A stretch of 64,000 bases of DNA from Bauldia sp. (GTDB lineage Bacteria > Pseudomonadota > Alphaproteobacteria > Rhizobiales > Kaistiaceae), in the NCBI GenBank assembly GCA_026126065.1, contig JAHCJY010000002.1, positions 310,001-374,000 of the forward strand. Reading direction: 5' to 3'. Shown piece by piece: positions 49,949 to 60,408 of this stretch. The translations under genes were made by a program, and so were the position numbers. The notes beneath the pieces are model-generated. The model had not been told where the DNA came from. It did no database searches and saw nothing but the letters and a program-made list of their open reading frames with translations. The number at the start of each line of letters is the position of its first letter. Positions within the stretch are counted from its first letter, which is position 1.

Positions 49949-51441
49949 CGGGACTGTCCAAGGTCCAGGGCGCGCAGCACGGCCGGCAGCGCCCGCGGCA
50001 GATCGTCGGCCGTCAGCCCGGCGCCGAACGCTCGCGCCGCCTCCCCGTGCAGCCAGACCGCCGCCGAGGCCGCCTCGAACGCCGGCATGCCCTGGGCGAG
50101 CAGTCCGCCGATCATGCCGGCGAGGACGTCACCGGAGCCGGCGGTGGCGAGCGTCGGCGGCGCGTTGTCGGCGATGGTCGCCCGGCCATCGGGCGCGGCG
50201 ACGACCGTGTCGGCGCCTTTGGAGACGATGATGGCGCCGGAGCGAACGGCGGCGGCGCGGGCCCGGTCGAGCCGGCTGCCCCCGGCGATGTCGGGAAACA
50301 GGCGCGCGAATTCGCCGTCATGCGGTGTCAGCGCCACCGGACGACCCGCCCGTGCGATCGCGGCGAACAGCCGCTCCGGCGCGTCGGCGAAGCTCGTCAG
50401 GGCATCGGCATCGAGGACGGCGGCAACCTCGCGCGCAAGCACCACCTCGACGAGATCCGCCGTCGCCGGCCCGGGCCCGGCCGCCGGACCGATGACGACG
50501 GACCGGATCCGCGCATCGGACAGAAGTTCGGCGAGACCGCTCGCGCCGTCGAAGGGTCGGAGCATCACCGCGGTGAGGTGAGCGGCATAGGCGGCAAGCG
50601 CATCCGGCGGCGAGGCCATGCTGACCGCCCCCGCGCCGATGCGCAGCGCCGCTGTCGCAGCGAGCCTCGCGGCCCCCGTTGCACTGGCCGGCCCACCCAC
50701 CACGACGGCATGGCCGCGCTGGTATTTATGCGTCCCCGCATCGAGCCGGGGCCACGCGGGGAGCCACATGGCGGGGGCATTGTGGAACGCCGCCGGTCCG
50801 ATTCCTCCGAGAACACCGGCGGCGATACCTATGTCGGCTACCGTGACCGCGCCGCACAGACGCCGTCCCGGCAGCAGGAGGTGGCCCGGCTTCCTCCGGA
50901 AGAAGGTGACGGTCGCCTGCGCGCGAATGGCCGTTTCCCCGATCGAGCCGGTGGCCCCTTCGACGCCGCTCGGGAGGTCGACCGCCACTACCGGCGCACC
51001 CCCGTCATTGACGGCCGCGACGACCTGCGCTGCCCGCTCCGGCATCGGGAGGCGGAAGCCGGCGCCGAACAGGGCGTCGATCACGAGACCACTGTCGCGG
51101 AGCGCATCGGGTTCGGCGGCGACGATTTCCCCACCGAACCGGGCGGCCATCGCCGCCGCGTCACCGCGCAGCGCCTCGCGCTCCGTGAAGGCGGCGACGG
51201 TGACCCGATATCCGTCGCGGCGGAGGAGCCGCGCCGCCACCCAGCCGTCGCCGCCATTGTTGCCCGGGCCCGCGAGGACCACGACGCTCCCGCCACGCCA
51301 CAGCCGCCGCGCCGCCTCGGCCACGGCGGCGCCGGCGCGCTCCATCAGCACGAGTCCCGGTGTGCCGGCGGCGATGGTCGCCGCGTCCGCCGCGGACATC
51401 TCCTGCGGCGTGAGGATCGCCTCTGCGACAGTCTCGTCCAT
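49945..51441 (-). CDS. nnr: bifunctional NAD(P)H-hydrate epimerase/dehydratase
   Basis: A 498-residue repair enzyme: the N-terminal domain (VVLAGPGNNGGDGWVAARLL, VIDALFGAGF) epimerises damaged NAD(P)H hydrates, the C-terminal ribokinase-like domain (YQRGHAVVVGG, PVALTPHDGEFARLF, NAPPTLATAGSGDVLAGMIG) dehydrates them. Full length. The start at 51441 is uncertain; in-frame ATGs at 51465 and 51507 extend it without added homology. Confidence 0.95.
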   Translation of the reverse strand: MDETVAEAILTPQEMSAADAATIAAGTPGLVLMERAGAAVAEAARRLWRGGSVVVLAGPGNNGGDGWVAARLLRRDGYRVTVAAFTEREALRGDAAAMAARFGGEIVAAEPDALRDSGLVIDALFGAGFRLPMPERAAQVVAAVNDGGAPVVAVDLPSGVEGATGSIGETAIRAQATVTFFRRKPGHLLLPGRRLCGAVTVADIGIAAGVLGGIGPAAFHNAPAMWLPAWPRLDAGTHKYQRGHAVVVGGPASATGAARLAATAALRIGAGAVSMASPPDALAAYAAHLTAVMLRPFDGASGLAELLSDARIRSVVIGPAAGPGPATADLVEVVLAREVAAVLDADALTSFADAPERLFAAIARAGRPVALTPHDGEFARLFPDIAGGSRLDRARAAAVRSGAIIVSKGADTVVAAPDGRATIADNAPPTLATAGSGDVLAGMIGGLLAQGMPAFEAASAAVWLHGEAARAFGAGLTADDLPRALPAVLRALDLGQSR

Positions 51442-51448
51442 CAACTTT

Positions 51449-51465
51449 GCACCATCTGTAAGCAT
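51449..51465. promoter_or_regulatory. weak NtrC-like half site upstream of glnB
   Basis: TGCACC-ATCTG-TAAGCA keeps one half of the NtrC consensus (TGCACC-N5-GGTGCA); the other half is poor. It lies about 105 bases upstream of the -24 element, a normal enhancer distance. Confidence 0.3.
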
Positions 51466-51569
51466 TTGCTGACTAGATAGGCAGACCTGCGGGAGCGATC
51501 CGTACACAATCCCCGCCGAATCTGCCTAAGAACCAGTCACCCAAGGGCGGGCCGTGCCGCGATAGGCGC

Positions 51570-51997
<428 letters not shown>

Positions 51998-52075
51998 CGC
52001 GAGACAGACCACAAAAGACTTACATCGAACACACCGTCCCGGCACGGGTGCACTCAAGGAAGGGGATGATTTCCA

Positions 52076-53485
52076 ATGGCTACTGGCAATGATGTTCTGA
52101 AGCGCATCAAGGACGAGAACATCAAGTATGTGGACCTCAGGTTCACCGATCCGCGCGGCAAGTGGCAGCATGTCACGTTCGACCAGTCGCTGGTCGACGA
52201 GGAGATGTTCGCCGAAGGCACGATGTTCGACGGCTCCTCGATCGCCGGCTGGAAGGTCATCAACGAGTCCGACATGAACCTCATGCCGGATCCGAACACC
52301 GCGACGATGGATCCGTTCTTTGCCGACCCGACGCTGTCGATCGTCTGCGACGTCATGGAGCCGTCGACGATGGAGCCCTATTCGCGCGACCCTCGCGGCA
52401 TCGCGAAGAAGGCCGAGGCCTACATGAAGTCGACCAAGGTCGGCGACGCGGTCTACTTCGGCCCCGAGGCCGAGTTCTTCGTATTCGACGACGTGAAGTT
52501 CAAGGTCAGCCCGTACAACACCGGCTTCAAGCTCGACGACGTCGAACTGCCAAGCAATTCCGACACCGACTACGAGGGCGGCAACCTCGGCCACCGCATC
52601 CGCAACAAGGGCGGCTACTTCCCGGTCCCGCCGCTCGACTCGCTGCAGGACATGCGCTCGGAAATGCTCGGCGCCATGCAGGGCATGGGCTGCGTGGTCG
52701 AGAAGCACCACCACGAAGTCGCCTCGGCCCAGCACGAACTCGGCCTCAAGTTCGGCCCGCTCGTGACGATGGCCGACCACATGCAGATCTACAAATACTG
52801 CATCCACAACGTCGCCAACATGTACGGCAAGACGGCGACGTTCATGCCGAAGCCGGTCTACGGCGACAACGGCTCGGGCATGCATGTCCACCAGTCGATC
52901 TGGAAGGGCGGCAAGCCGGTGTTCGCCGGCAACCAGTATGCCGACCTGTCCGAGACGTGCCTTTATTACATTGGCGGCATCATCAAGCACGCCAAGGCGC
53001 TCAACGCCTTCACCAACCCGCTGACGAACTCCTACAAGCGCCTGGTCCCGGGCTTCGAGGCCCCGGTGCTGCTGGCCTATTCGGCCCGCAACCGCTCGGC
53101 CTCATGCCGCATCCCCTACACCAACAACCCCAAGGCCAAGCGCGTCGAGGTCCGCTTCCCCGATCCGGGCGCCAACCCCTACCTTGCCTTCGCGGCCATG
53201 CTGATGGCCGGCCTCGACGGTATCGCCAACAAGCTCCATCCCGGCCAGGCGATGGACAAGAACCTCTATGACCTGCCGCCGAAGGAACTGAAGAAGATCC
53301 CGACCGTCTGCGGCTCGCTCCGCGAGGCGCTCACCAGCCTCGAGAAGGACAACGCCTTCCTCAAGGCCGGCGGCGTCTTCTCGGCCGACATGATCGAGGC
53401 CTACATCGAGTTGAAGATGGAAGAGGTCATTCGCTTCGAGCACACGCCGCACCCGGTGGAGTTCGACATGTACTACTCGGTCTGA
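52076..53485 (+). CDS. glnA: glutamine synthetase, type I
   Basis: A 469-residue enzyme making glutamine from glutamate and ammonia. Motifs include [32 protein letters not shown], the ATP region [20 protein letters not shown] and the adenylylation site [12 protein letters not shown] with its Tyr. Full length for the bacterial GSI-beta form controlled by adenylylation. It follows glnB and ends at a strong terminator. Confidence 0.98.
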   Translation: MATGNDVLKRIKDENIKYVDLRFTDPRGKWQHVTFDQSLVDEEMFAEGTMFDGSSIAGWKVINESDMNLMPDPNTATMDPFFADPTLSIVCDVMEPSTMEPYSRDPRGIAKKAEAYMKSTKVGDAVYFGPEAEFFVFDDVKFKVSPYNTGFKLDDVELPSNSDTDYEGGNLGHRIRNKGGYFPVPPLDSLQDMRSEMLGAMQGMGCVVEKHHHEVASAQHELGLKFGPLVTMADHMQIYKYCIHNVANMYGKTATFMPKPVYGDNGSGMHVHQSIWKGGKPVFAGNQYADLSETCLYYIGGIIKHAKALNAFTNPLTNSYKRLVPGFEAPVLLAYSARNRSASCRIPYTNNPKAKRVEVRFPDPGANPYLAFAAMLMAGLDGIANKLHPGQAMDKNLYDLPPKELKKIPTVCGSLREALTSLEKDNAFLKAGGVFSADMIEAYIELKMEEVIRFEHTPHPVEFDMYYSV

Positions 53486-53512
53486 CCGGACCGGTTTCGA
53501 TCGATGCGAAAA

Positions 53513-53532
53513 GGGCGCCCCGCGGGGCGCCC
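53513..53532 (+). terminator. Rho-independent terminator of glnBA
   Basis: GGGCGCCCC-GC-GGGGCGCCC forms a very stable stem, followed by TCTTTGTTT, 28 bases past the glnA stop. Confidence 0.85.
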
Positions 53533-53566
53533 TCTTTGTTTGCGGCGATTGCCGCGCGTGCGGCCG

Positions 53567-54010
53567 TCAGTAGATCAGCAGCGTGGCGTACTGGTACTGC
53601 GACGGTCCCGAGGTGGCCGTGCCGATCCAGATCGAGTACTCGCCCGCCGGCGCGTTCGGCATCGCGAGGGCCGGGTCGTAGCCCTCTACGTCATCGGCAC
53701 ACAGCCAGCGTCCGCGCGGGTCGCGGATCACGAGCGTGGTGTTCGTGTCGGAGCGGACGCGCACATTGAGCGTCACCGTTCCGGAGGTCTGGTAGATCAT
53801 CACGTAGTCGGGCGTGTCGTAGATGAAGCCGACACAGCCCGATGCGAGCGAGGCTGCCGGGATCGACCCGCCGGCGACGACCTCAACCGAGAGCGAGGAG
53901 CCGGCGTTGAGCGAGGTTGTTCCGTAGTTGCCGGCACCACCCGTCTGCGGTGTGGCGCTCACGCACCCCGCCAGTGCCGCGCATGCCGCGACAGCTGCAA
54001 TTCTTCGCAT
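53567..54010 (-). CDS. small exported lipoprotein
   Basis: A 147-residue lipoprotein: signal peptide with lipobox (AACAALAGCVSA), then a beta-rich body with VTLNVRVRSDTNTTLVIRD, RGRWLCADDVEG and AGEYSIWIGTATSG. The pattern resembles the PPC-like beta-sandwich seen in secreted bacterial proteins, but the match is weak. AAGGGGAC precedes the ATG. It converges with glnA. Confidence 0.75.
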   Translation of the reverse strand: MRRIAAVAACAALAGCVSATPQTGGAGNYGTTSLNAGSSLSVEVVAGGSIPAASLASGCVGFIYDTPDYVMIYQTSGTVTLNVRVRSDTNTTLVIRDPRGRWLCADDVEGYDPALAMPNAPAGEYSIWIGTATSGPSQYQYATLLIY

Positions 54011-54236
54011 TCAGTCCCCTTTCAACACCCAATGCGCGAGCTTAGGTGGCATTCCCCGGGGCGGCAACCGCAACTTCAGGTAAAGGTTAGGGTCCTCGAA
54101 CCACGGAGCTCAAACAAACAACGCAGGTGACCGCCAACGCTGTCATCGCACCCCGCGATGAAGGCCGTCCTCCTGAAGCGGCGCTCAAGACAAGCACTTA
54201 AGAAATAAAGCAAACAGCGAAACTTAGAACAGTCGA

Positions 54237-54265
54237 TTGACTTTCCTCCGCCTCATGCATAGTCA
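54237..54265 (+). promoter_or_regulatory. possible promoter of the gene at 54298
   Basis: TTGACT (54237-54242) and TAGTCA (54260-54265) are 17 bases apart, in an AT-rich stretch. The -10 is poor, so this is tentative. The rest of the 54011-54297 gap shows nothing else. Confidence 0.35.
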
Positions 54266-54297
54266 ATAAAAGAAGCTAGTTGGGAGGGGTGACTGTC

Positions 54298-55152
54298 ATG
54301 GGAAGCCTCGTCAAGCTCTACCATCGCGGTAATGACGACAAGGCCGAGAACGTTCGGCTTACAGCGATCTTCAAGCTCACATTAACCGCCGACATTTCTG
54401 CGTGCGCCGAGCAGGCCGGTATGGAGGGCGAAGAGTTTCTCTACGACTTCATCGGCGGCGGTACCGACTACATCAGCCGCAAGACGCCGCCTTTGGTGGG
54501 CGACCTCGCAGCCTACTCGCCGCTCTCTCGCGAGGTGATTAGGCGTCCCGCACCGGTCAAGGATCGCTCGAAGAGCAAGTCCGGAGCCGAATTTGCGGGC
54601 AACGACGTGGAGCTGCGAGCGCCCATCACTTGGGAGGGCGTCTTCCTGGCCAAGAATCTGCTGAGATGCGTAGGTGACGTAGGCGTCAAGCTCGACGTCG
54701 ACATCAGTTCCCCCGCGGGTATAGGAAACGGCGAAGCGCAAGCCGGACCTATCGCCGCGCGTTTCGGACTGACTTACAACGGTGCCTTCGCGCGGTTCAA
54801 TGGCGGGCCCAACGCGCCTGGCAGCGAGCACTGGCGAGTCACCCAGAGCCTCAGCCTCGGCACGACGCCCTGCGCCGGCGGAATCCTCCAGGGCACAGTC
54901 CAGGTCAACAATGGCCTCGGCATTCCGCCGTCCTATGAAATCACCTTCAAGGTAACGGTGACGTCTTGTGGTGTCGACGCACTCGAACTGAAGCTCGACG
55001 CACGGCCGCGGCCCGGCATTGGGCCGGGAGGAATCCCCATCCCGCCTCTCAAGGAGGTCAAGGACGGCGACCCGCTCGCCTATCCGCTCAAGAACCCGCC
55101 GGCCGGCAACGTCATCGTCGGACCGGATGGCCAAGCGGTGCCGAAGCCCTGA
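54298..55152 (+). CDS. unknown protein behind an AT-rich pocket
   Basis: A 284-residue soluble protein of no recognised family. It has no signal peptide or membrane helix, a mixed alpha/beta start (LVKLYHRGNDDKAENVRLTA), four scattered Cys residues and a Pro/Gly-rich tail (PGIGPGGIPIPPLKE). Repeating beta-type segments (ITFKVTVTSCGVDALELKLD) suggest a beta-sandwich. The ATG at 54298 follows GGGAGGGG by eight bases. The preceding ~230 bases are AT-rich (one sampled line is 40% GC), unlike the backbone, so it may have been acquired. Confidence 0.7.
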   Translation: MGSLVKLYHRGNDDKAENVRLTAIFKLTLTADISACAEQAGMEGEEFLYDFIGGGTDYISRKTPPLVGDLAAYSPLSREVIRRPAPVKDRSKSKSGAEFAGNDVELRAPITWEGVFLAKNLLRCVGDVGVKLDVDISSPAGIGNGEAQAGPIAARFGLTYNGAFARFNGGPNAPGSEHWRVTQSLSLGTTPCAGGILQGTVQVNNGLGIPPSYEITFKVTVTSCGVDALELKLDARPRPGIGPGGIPIPPLKEVKDGDPLAYPLKNPPAGNVIVGPDGQAVPKP

Positions 55153-55189
55153 AGCTTCGGCGGCGTCCGGCCCGCAAGCTGAACGGTGC

Positions 55190-57898
55190 CTACCCCGCCA
55201 GCCTCTCCAGCGCCCCCCTGAGCTTCGCCTGCAGCCCGCGCGCTTCGTCGAGCTTCTCGCGCTGCTCGTCGATGACCTCCGGCGGCGCCTTGGCGACGAA
55301 CTGCTCGTTGCCGAGCTTGCCCTCGAAGCGGGCGATCTCCTTGGCGGCCTTGTCGATCTCGCGGGCGAGGCGCTGGCGCTCCGCCGCGATGTCGATGATG
55401 CCGGCGAGCGGCAGGCAGGCCGTCGCCTCGCCCACCACCATCTGCACCGAACCGGACGGCGCTGTGGCGGCGAGCGTGAGATCGGACAGGCGGGCGAGGC
55501 GCATGATCGACGCCTGGTGCCGCGCGAGCCGGTCCTCGATCTCCGGCGACGTGGACACGAGGACGAGCGGAACCTGCAGGCCGGCGCCGACGCCCATCTC
55601 GGTGCGCACCGAGCGGACTTCCGACACCAGCGCCACGACCCAGTTCATCTCGGCCGCCGCATCCGCATCGCCGGCGAACGCCGTCGGCCACTCCGACAGC
55701 GCGAGGATGTGCTGGCGCGGCGACGCGCCTTCGGCCGCCGTGCGGTCCCATAACTCCTCGGTCACGAACGGCATGAACGGGTGGAGAAGCTTCAGGATGA
55801 AGTCGCGGACGAACGCCACCGTGGCGCGCGTCTCGTCCTTGGCGCCGCCGTCCTCGCCGGTGAGCGCCGGCTTCACCAGTTCGAGATACCAGTCGCAATA
55901 GGTGTTCCAGACGAAGCGGTAGACCGCCGCCGCAGCATCCGAGAAGCGGTAGCCGGCGAGCGCGGCATCCGTCTCGGCGAGCGCCCGCGCGGCTTCGGTC
56001 AGGATCCAGCGGTTGACCGTCTCGGTCGCCCAGGACGGATCGAAGCCGTCCGCCGAGACGCAGCCATTCATCTCGGCGAAGCGGCTCGCATTCCAGAGTT
56101 TTGTCGCGAAGTTGCGGTAGCCCTCGATGCGGGCGCGGGCCGGCTTCACGTCGCGGCCGGGGGTCGCGAGGGCCGCCATTGTGAAGCGGACGGCGTCGGC
56201 GCCGAAGTCGTCGATGAGGTCGAGCGGATCGACGACGTTGCCCTTCGACTTCGACATCTTCGCGCCCTTCTCGTCGCGAACGATGCCGTGGATATAGATC
56301 GTCGGGAACGGCTCGGTGCCCGTGAAATGGATGCCGAGCATCATCATCCGGGCAACCCAGAAGAAGATGATGTCGAAGCCGGTGACGAGGACGCTCGTGG
56401 GATAGTAGCGGGCGAACGCCTCGGTCTGGTCCGGCCAGCCGAGCGTCGAGAACGGCCACAGGCCCGAGGAGAACCAGGTATCGAGAACGTCGGGGTCGCG
56501 GGTGAGCGCGGTCGGGCTGCCGTAGTGCCTCACCGCCTCGGCGACGGCCGCGCCTTCCGTCTCGGCGACGAACACTTTCCCGTCCGGGCCGTACCACGCC
56601 GGGATCTGGTGCCCCCACCACAGCTGGCGCGAGATGCACCACGGCTGGATGTTCTGCATCCAGTTGAAGTAGGTCGTCTCCCACTGCTTCGGCACGAACA
56701 CGGTGCGGCCGTCCTGCACCGCCTCCATCGCCGGCTTCGCCAGCGTCGCCGCGTCGACGTACCACTGGTCGGTCAGGTACGGCTCGATCGGCACGGCCGA
56801 GCGGTCGCCATGCGGCACGGCGTGGGTGTGATCCTCGATCTTCTCGACGAGCCCGCGCTCCTCCATCAGCGCGACGATCTTCTTGCGCGCGGTGAAGCGC
56901 TCGAAGCCGTTGATGGCCGCGATCGTCGCGTCGAGTTCGGCCGACGCCGGAACGCCCGCCAGGAACGCCTCGTTGCCCGCGAGCACGACGTTCGCCTCGA
57001 CATCGAAGATGTTGATCTGCGGCAGGTTGTGCCGCTTGCCGACCTGAAAATCGTTGAAGTCGTGCGCCGGCGTGATCTTCACGGCGCCGGAACCCGCCTC
57101 GGGGTCGGCATAGTCGTCACCGATGATCGGGATGCGCCGGCCGACCAGCGGCAGGACGACATTCTTCCCGATGAGGTCGCGGTAACGATCGTCGTTCGGG
57201 TTCACCGCGACGGCGGTGTCGCCGAGCATCGTCTCGGGCCGCGTCGTGGCGACGACGATGAAGCGGTCGGTGCCCTCGATCGGATAGCGGAAGTGCCACA
57301 GATGGCCCTTCACCTCGACCTGCTGCACCTCGAGGTCCGAAATCGCGGTCTGGAAACGCGGGTCCCAGTTCACCAGCCGCTTGTCGCGATAGATCAGCCC
57401 CTCGCGGTGGAGCTGGACGAACACCTTCAGGACCGCCTTCGACAGCCCCTCGTCCATGGTGAAGCGCTCGCGCGACCAGTCGCACGATGCGCCGAGGCGC
57501 TTGAGCTGGTTGACGATCTGCCCGCCCGACTCCGCCTTCCAGTTCCACACCTTCTCGATGAACGCCTCGCGGCCGATCTGGCGGCGGTTCGGCTCCTGCC
57601 GCTCCATCATCTGCCGCTCGACCACCATCTGCGTGGCGATGCCGGCATGGTCCGTGCCCGGCTGCCACAGCACGTCGAAGCCGCGCATGCGGTGCCACCG
57701 GGCGAGGATGTCCTGCAGCGTATTGTTGAGGGCGTGCCCCATGTGGAGCGAGCCCGTAACGTTCGGCGGCGGGATGGCGACCGAGAAGTGCGGCGCGCCG
57801 GGCTTTCGGCCGGCGCCGGCGCGGAATGCGCCCGCCGTCTCCCAAAGCGTAGCGATCCGCGGCTCAACGGCAGCCGCGTCGAAGGTCTTGTCTAGCAT
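55190..57898 (-). CDS. valS: valine--tRNA ligase
   Basis: A 902-residue class I synthetase. PPPNVTGSLHMGHALNN carries the HIGH-type motif, WQPGTDHAGIATQMVVE follows, the editing domain is present (TTRPETMLGDTAVAVNP), the KMSKS loop is EKGAKMSKSKGNVVDP, and the C-terminal coiled coil (LAREIDKAAKEIARFEGKLG) is intact. The ATG at 57898 fits the family; an in-frame ATG at 57964 only adds a basic stretch. It converges with the unknown gene at 54298. Confidence 0.98.
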   Translation of the reverse strand: MLDKTFDAAAVEPRIATLWETAGAFRAGAGRKPGAPHFSVAIPPPNVTGSLHMGHALNNTLQDILARWHRMRGFDVLWQPGTDHAGIATQMVVERQMMERQEPNRRQIGREAFIEKVWNWKAESGGQIVNQLKRLGASCDWSRERFTMDEGLSKAVLKVFVQLHREGLIYRDKRLVNWDPRFQTAISDLEVQQVEVKGHLWHFRYPIEGTDRFIVVATTRPETMLGDTAVAVNPNDDRYRDLIGKNVVLPLVGRRIPIIGDDYADPEAGSGAVKITPAHDFNDFQVGKRHNLPQINIFDVEANVVLAGNEAFLAGVPASAELDATIAAINGFERFTARKKIVALMEERGLVEKIEDHTHAVPHGDRSAVPIEPYLTDQWYVDAATLAKPAMEAVQDGRTVFVPKQWETTYFNWMQNIQPWCISRQLWWGHQIPAWYGPDGKVFVAETEGAAVAEAVRHYGSPTALTRDPDVLDTWFSSGLWPFSTLGWPDQTEAFARYYPTSVLVTGFDIIFFWVARMMMLGIHFTGTEPFPTIYIHGIVRDEKGAKMSKSKGNVVDPLDLIDDFGADAVRFTMAALATPGRDVKPARARIEGYRNFATKLWNASRFAEMNGCVSADGFDPSWATETVNRWILTEAARALAETDAALAGYRFSDAAAAVYRFVWNTYCDWYLELVKPALTGEDGGAKDETRATVAFVRDFILKLLHPFMPFVTEELWDRTAAEGASPRQHILALSEWPTAFAGDADAAAEMNWVVALVSEVRSVRTEMGVGAGLQVPLVLVSTSPEIEDRLARHQASIMRLARLSDLTLAATAPSGSVQMVVGEATACLPLAGIIDIAAERQRLAREIDKAAKEIARFEGKLGNEQFVAKAPPEVIDEQREKLDEARGLQAKLRGALERLAG

Positions 57899-58148
57899 CG
57901 GAGGCGAGAACCGCGATCGGTGGAAACGGCTGTGGTGGTAATGGCGCGCCCTTGTCCAAGTCAACCGCGGTCGCGAGTGGCGCCCTGCGCGATCCGCCGG
58001 TAGAACACTGCGGGATTTCCCGGCAAGATGGCACGCCCATCTCTATGGCGAGTGACCGGGATGGCGCGGCATTTACGGAAACCCAACCCGGTTCGTTAGC
58101 GGTCCTTCCGCTAGGGTGCCGCGTCTGATCGTCGGAGCAATCGCGCTC

Positions 58149-59774
58149 ATGCCCCTCGCAGCCCGGTTCAGCCTGAGGACTTCGCTGCTCCTGCTTCTGG
58201 TCCTGGTGGCGATCCTCGCCGCGACCAAGCAGCTCGTCACGACCCTGGGCGATCAGGCGCGGACGGCCGAGGCAGCACAGGCGCAACTGCTGGAGCGCGC
58301 GATCCGGTCGGCCGAGCGCGAGGAGCATCTGTTCGACGACGTGCAATTCGTCCTGCAGCGGGTGGCGGTGCGACCGGCGAGTGACTTCGCGCCGGGAAGC
58401 GGATGCGAGGCCGGCCTCGCCGCGCTGGTCGGCGATCTTCCCTGGCTGACGAGCGTCTCGCAGGTCTCCATCGAGGGCAACATCGTCTGCTCGTCCCTCG
58501 ATCCCTCGGCGACAGTGCTAACCGTGGCCGACCGGGACTACTTCCAGAACGCCCTCCGAACCGGGGGATTCGTCGTCAGTGATTTCCTCATCAGCCGAAG
58601 CAGCGGGCTGCCGATCGTGGTCGCCGCGCTGCCCCGCGTCGTCGAGGGCGTCGTGGAGAGCGTGGTGCTCGCCGGCATCGATCTTGACGAGCTCGGGCTC
58701 ATCGCCGCCGCCCCGGAGGACGAAGCCAACGCTACGATGGTGGTGCTGCTCGACCGCAACGCCATCGTCGTAGGAGCCTCCCCGGAAGGCGGCCCGTTCG
58801 CGCTCGGCGAGAACTTGGCCTCCTCCGCGCTCTGGGCGACGACGGGCGGCAGTTCGGGAATCCTCCGCGAGACGACCTACGCCGGCCGGCACCTGATGGT
58901 TGGCTTCTCGGACCTGCCGGCGATCAACGGGCGCCTGATCGTCCTGCGGGACCGTTCGAACGTCCTTGCGGAGGCAAATGTCCGCGCCGTCCGTTCGATC
59001 AGCGCGCTTGTGCTCGCGGCGCTGATCATCTGCCTCCTTGTCTGGCTGGGCGGCGAACGGTTCATCCTCCGCCCCCTGGCGGCGATGCGATCCGCCGCGG
59101 GCCGGGTTGAATCCGGGGACTTCGCGCGCATCGAGACAAAAGGTTTCGTGCCGGAATTCCGGCAACTGGCGGAGCGTTTCAACTCGATGAGCGAGGAACT
59201 CGCCAAGCGGAGCGCCGAGCTCAACGCCGCCAACCAGCGTCTCGCCGAACTCGCCCTTCGCGACGGCCTCACGGACCTTGGCAACCGCCGCGCCTTCGAG
59301 GAGCGTATCGAGCAGGAGGGCGAACGCTGCGTCCGCGACCGCAAGGTGCTTTCGCTCCTGCTGGTCGACATCGACCGCTTCAAGCAGTTCAACGACCATT
59401 ACGGGCACTTCGCGGGCGACGAGGCGCTTCGGAGCGTCGCCTCCCTCGTTGCGGCGGCTGGGCGTCGCGCCAGCGACTTCGCCGCCCGGATCGGCGGGGA
59501 GGAATTTGCGCTGATCCTGCCGGACTGTCCGCAGGGGGAAGCGCTGGCAATCGCCCGACGCCTCGTGGCCGACGTGGCGGCGCTTGGGATTGCCCATGCG
59601 GGTAGCGAAGAAGGGATCGTCACCGTCAGCGTCGGCGTTGCCGGGCAGCGGATGCTGTCGGGCGCGGCGGTGCGCGGCCTCCTCGAGGCCACCGACCAGG
59701 CGCTCTACGCCGCCAAGCGGAATGGCCGGAACAACGCGGTCGCCAAGCCCGACCCGATCGCTCTCGTGTCCTGA
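58149..59774 (+). CDS. membrane diguanylate cyclase (sensor-GGDEF)
   Basis: A 541-residue protein with an N-terminal helix (SLLLLLVLVAILAAT), a ~260-residue periplasmic Cache-like sensor region (VADRDYFQNALRTGGFVVS is typical), a second helix (ISALVLAALIICLLVWL), a HAMP-like linker and a GGDEF domain. The active site reads ARIGGEEFALILP (GGEEF, a functional form), with DGLTDLGNRRAFEE at its start. It probably makes cyclic di-GMP in response to an outside signal. No clear inhibitory RxxD site is seen just before the motif. The ATG at 58149 is preferred to a GTG at 58116. Confidence 0.93.
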   Translation: MPLAARFSLRTSLLLLLVLVAILAATKQLVTTLGDQARTAEAAQAQLLERAIRSAEREEHLFDDVQFVLQRVAVRPASDFAPGSGCEAGLAALVGDLPWLTSVSQVSIEGNIVCSSLDPSATVLTVADRDYFQNALRTGGFVVSDFLISRSSGLPIVVAALPRVVEGVVESVVLAGIDLDELGLIAAAPEDEANATMVVLLDRNAIVVGASPEGGPFALGENLASSALWATTGGSSGILRETTYAGRHLMVGFSDLPAINGRLIVLRDRSNVLAEANVRAVRSISALVLAALIICLLVWLGGERFILRPLAAMRSAAGRVESGDFARIETKGFVPEFRQLAERFNSMSEELAKRSAELNAANQRLAELALRDGLTDLGNRRAFEERIEQEGERCVRDRKVLSLLLVDIDRFKQFNDHYGHFAGDEALRSVASLVAAAGRRASDFAARIGGEEFALILPDCPQGEALAIARRLVADVAALGIAHAGSEEGIVTVSVGVAGQRMLSGAAVRGLLEATDQALYAAKRNGRNNAVAKPDPIALVS

Positions 59775-59808
59775 GCCGGATGGCCGCTGGGCCCCGCCCC
59801 GGAAACGA

Positions 59809-59840
59809 CGAAGGGGCCGGCCTTGCGACCGACCCCTTCG
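59809..59840. terminator. hairpin between the cyclase gene and tRNA-Asn
   Basis: CGAAGGGG (59809-59816) pairs with CCCCTTCG (59833-59840); inner bases partly pair. It lies where both the cyclase (plus) and tRNA-Asn (minus) transcripts should end. T tracts are weak on both sides. Confidence 0.5.
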
Positions 59841-59844
59841 AAAT

Positions 59845-59920
59845 TGGCTCCCCGGGTTGGACTCGAACCAACGACCATTCGATTAACAGTCGAATGCTCT
59901 ACCAGCTGAGCTACCGAGGA
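59845..59920 (-). tRNA. tRNA-Asn (GTT)
   Basis: Read on the minus strand, the 76-base gene folds into a cloverleaf: acceptor arms TCCTCGG/CCGGGGA, anticodon arm TTCGA-CTGTTAA-TCGAA with anticodon GTT, T arm GTTGG-TTCGAGT-CCAAC, discriminator G and an encoded CCA end. Confidence 0.97.
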
Positions 59921-60096
59921 ACGGCAACGCCGCGGGCGTGCCTATAGCAAAGGCCCGCTTCAATTGCCAAGCGGGAATGCCGGGGCGGTATTGCCGCGCC
60001 GACGGGCGGACCGTGAGGCGGTCGCCGGAGGGCGCTTGTCCCGGGCCGCGGCGTCCCCACATCGAGGGCAGCGGCAGATGGCCGCGAGGAGGCTCG

Positions 60097-60354
60097 ATGG
60101 CCAGGATCCGTATCGGCACAAAGTCGATTCCACTGCCGGCGAACCGCGTGGCGCGCACCGCGATGGGCGCTGGCCTCGTCGCTGGCGGGACCGTCGGATT
60201 TCTTCCGGTCGTCGGCTTCTGGATGGTTCCCGTTGGCTTGATGGTCCTTTCGACCGACAGCGCGGTAATCCGGCGCTTCAACCGGCGTGCCACCGTCCGG
60301 GTCGTGCGCTGGTGGCGCGGGCGCGGCCAGTCCGCTGCCGAGACTGACCAATAG
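60097..60354 (+). CDS. small membrane protein (PGPGW-like)
   Basis: An 85-residue protein with two hydrophobic stretches (AMGAGLVAGGTVGFLPVVGF, WMVPVGLMVLSTDSAV) and a basic tail (RRFNRRATVRVVRWWRGRG). It resembles short PGPGW/DUF-type membrane proteins; function unknown. A strong GAGGAGG precedes the ATG at 60097. Confidence 0.7.
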   Translation: MARIRIGTKSIPLPANRVARTAMGAGLVAGGTVGFLPVVGFWMVPVGLMVLSTDSAVIRRFNRRATVRVVRWWRGRGQSAAETDQ

Positions 60355-60408
60355 AGTTCGTAGAGCAGTTGCGGATCGGCCCGCCTTCTGTTCGGCTTCG
60401 CAGGCGTC

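Noticed and set aside
55781..57895. A 704-codon plus-strand frame opposite valS
   Set aside because: valS is certain from its motifs; the opposite frame is low-complexity and explained by high GC at the third codon position.
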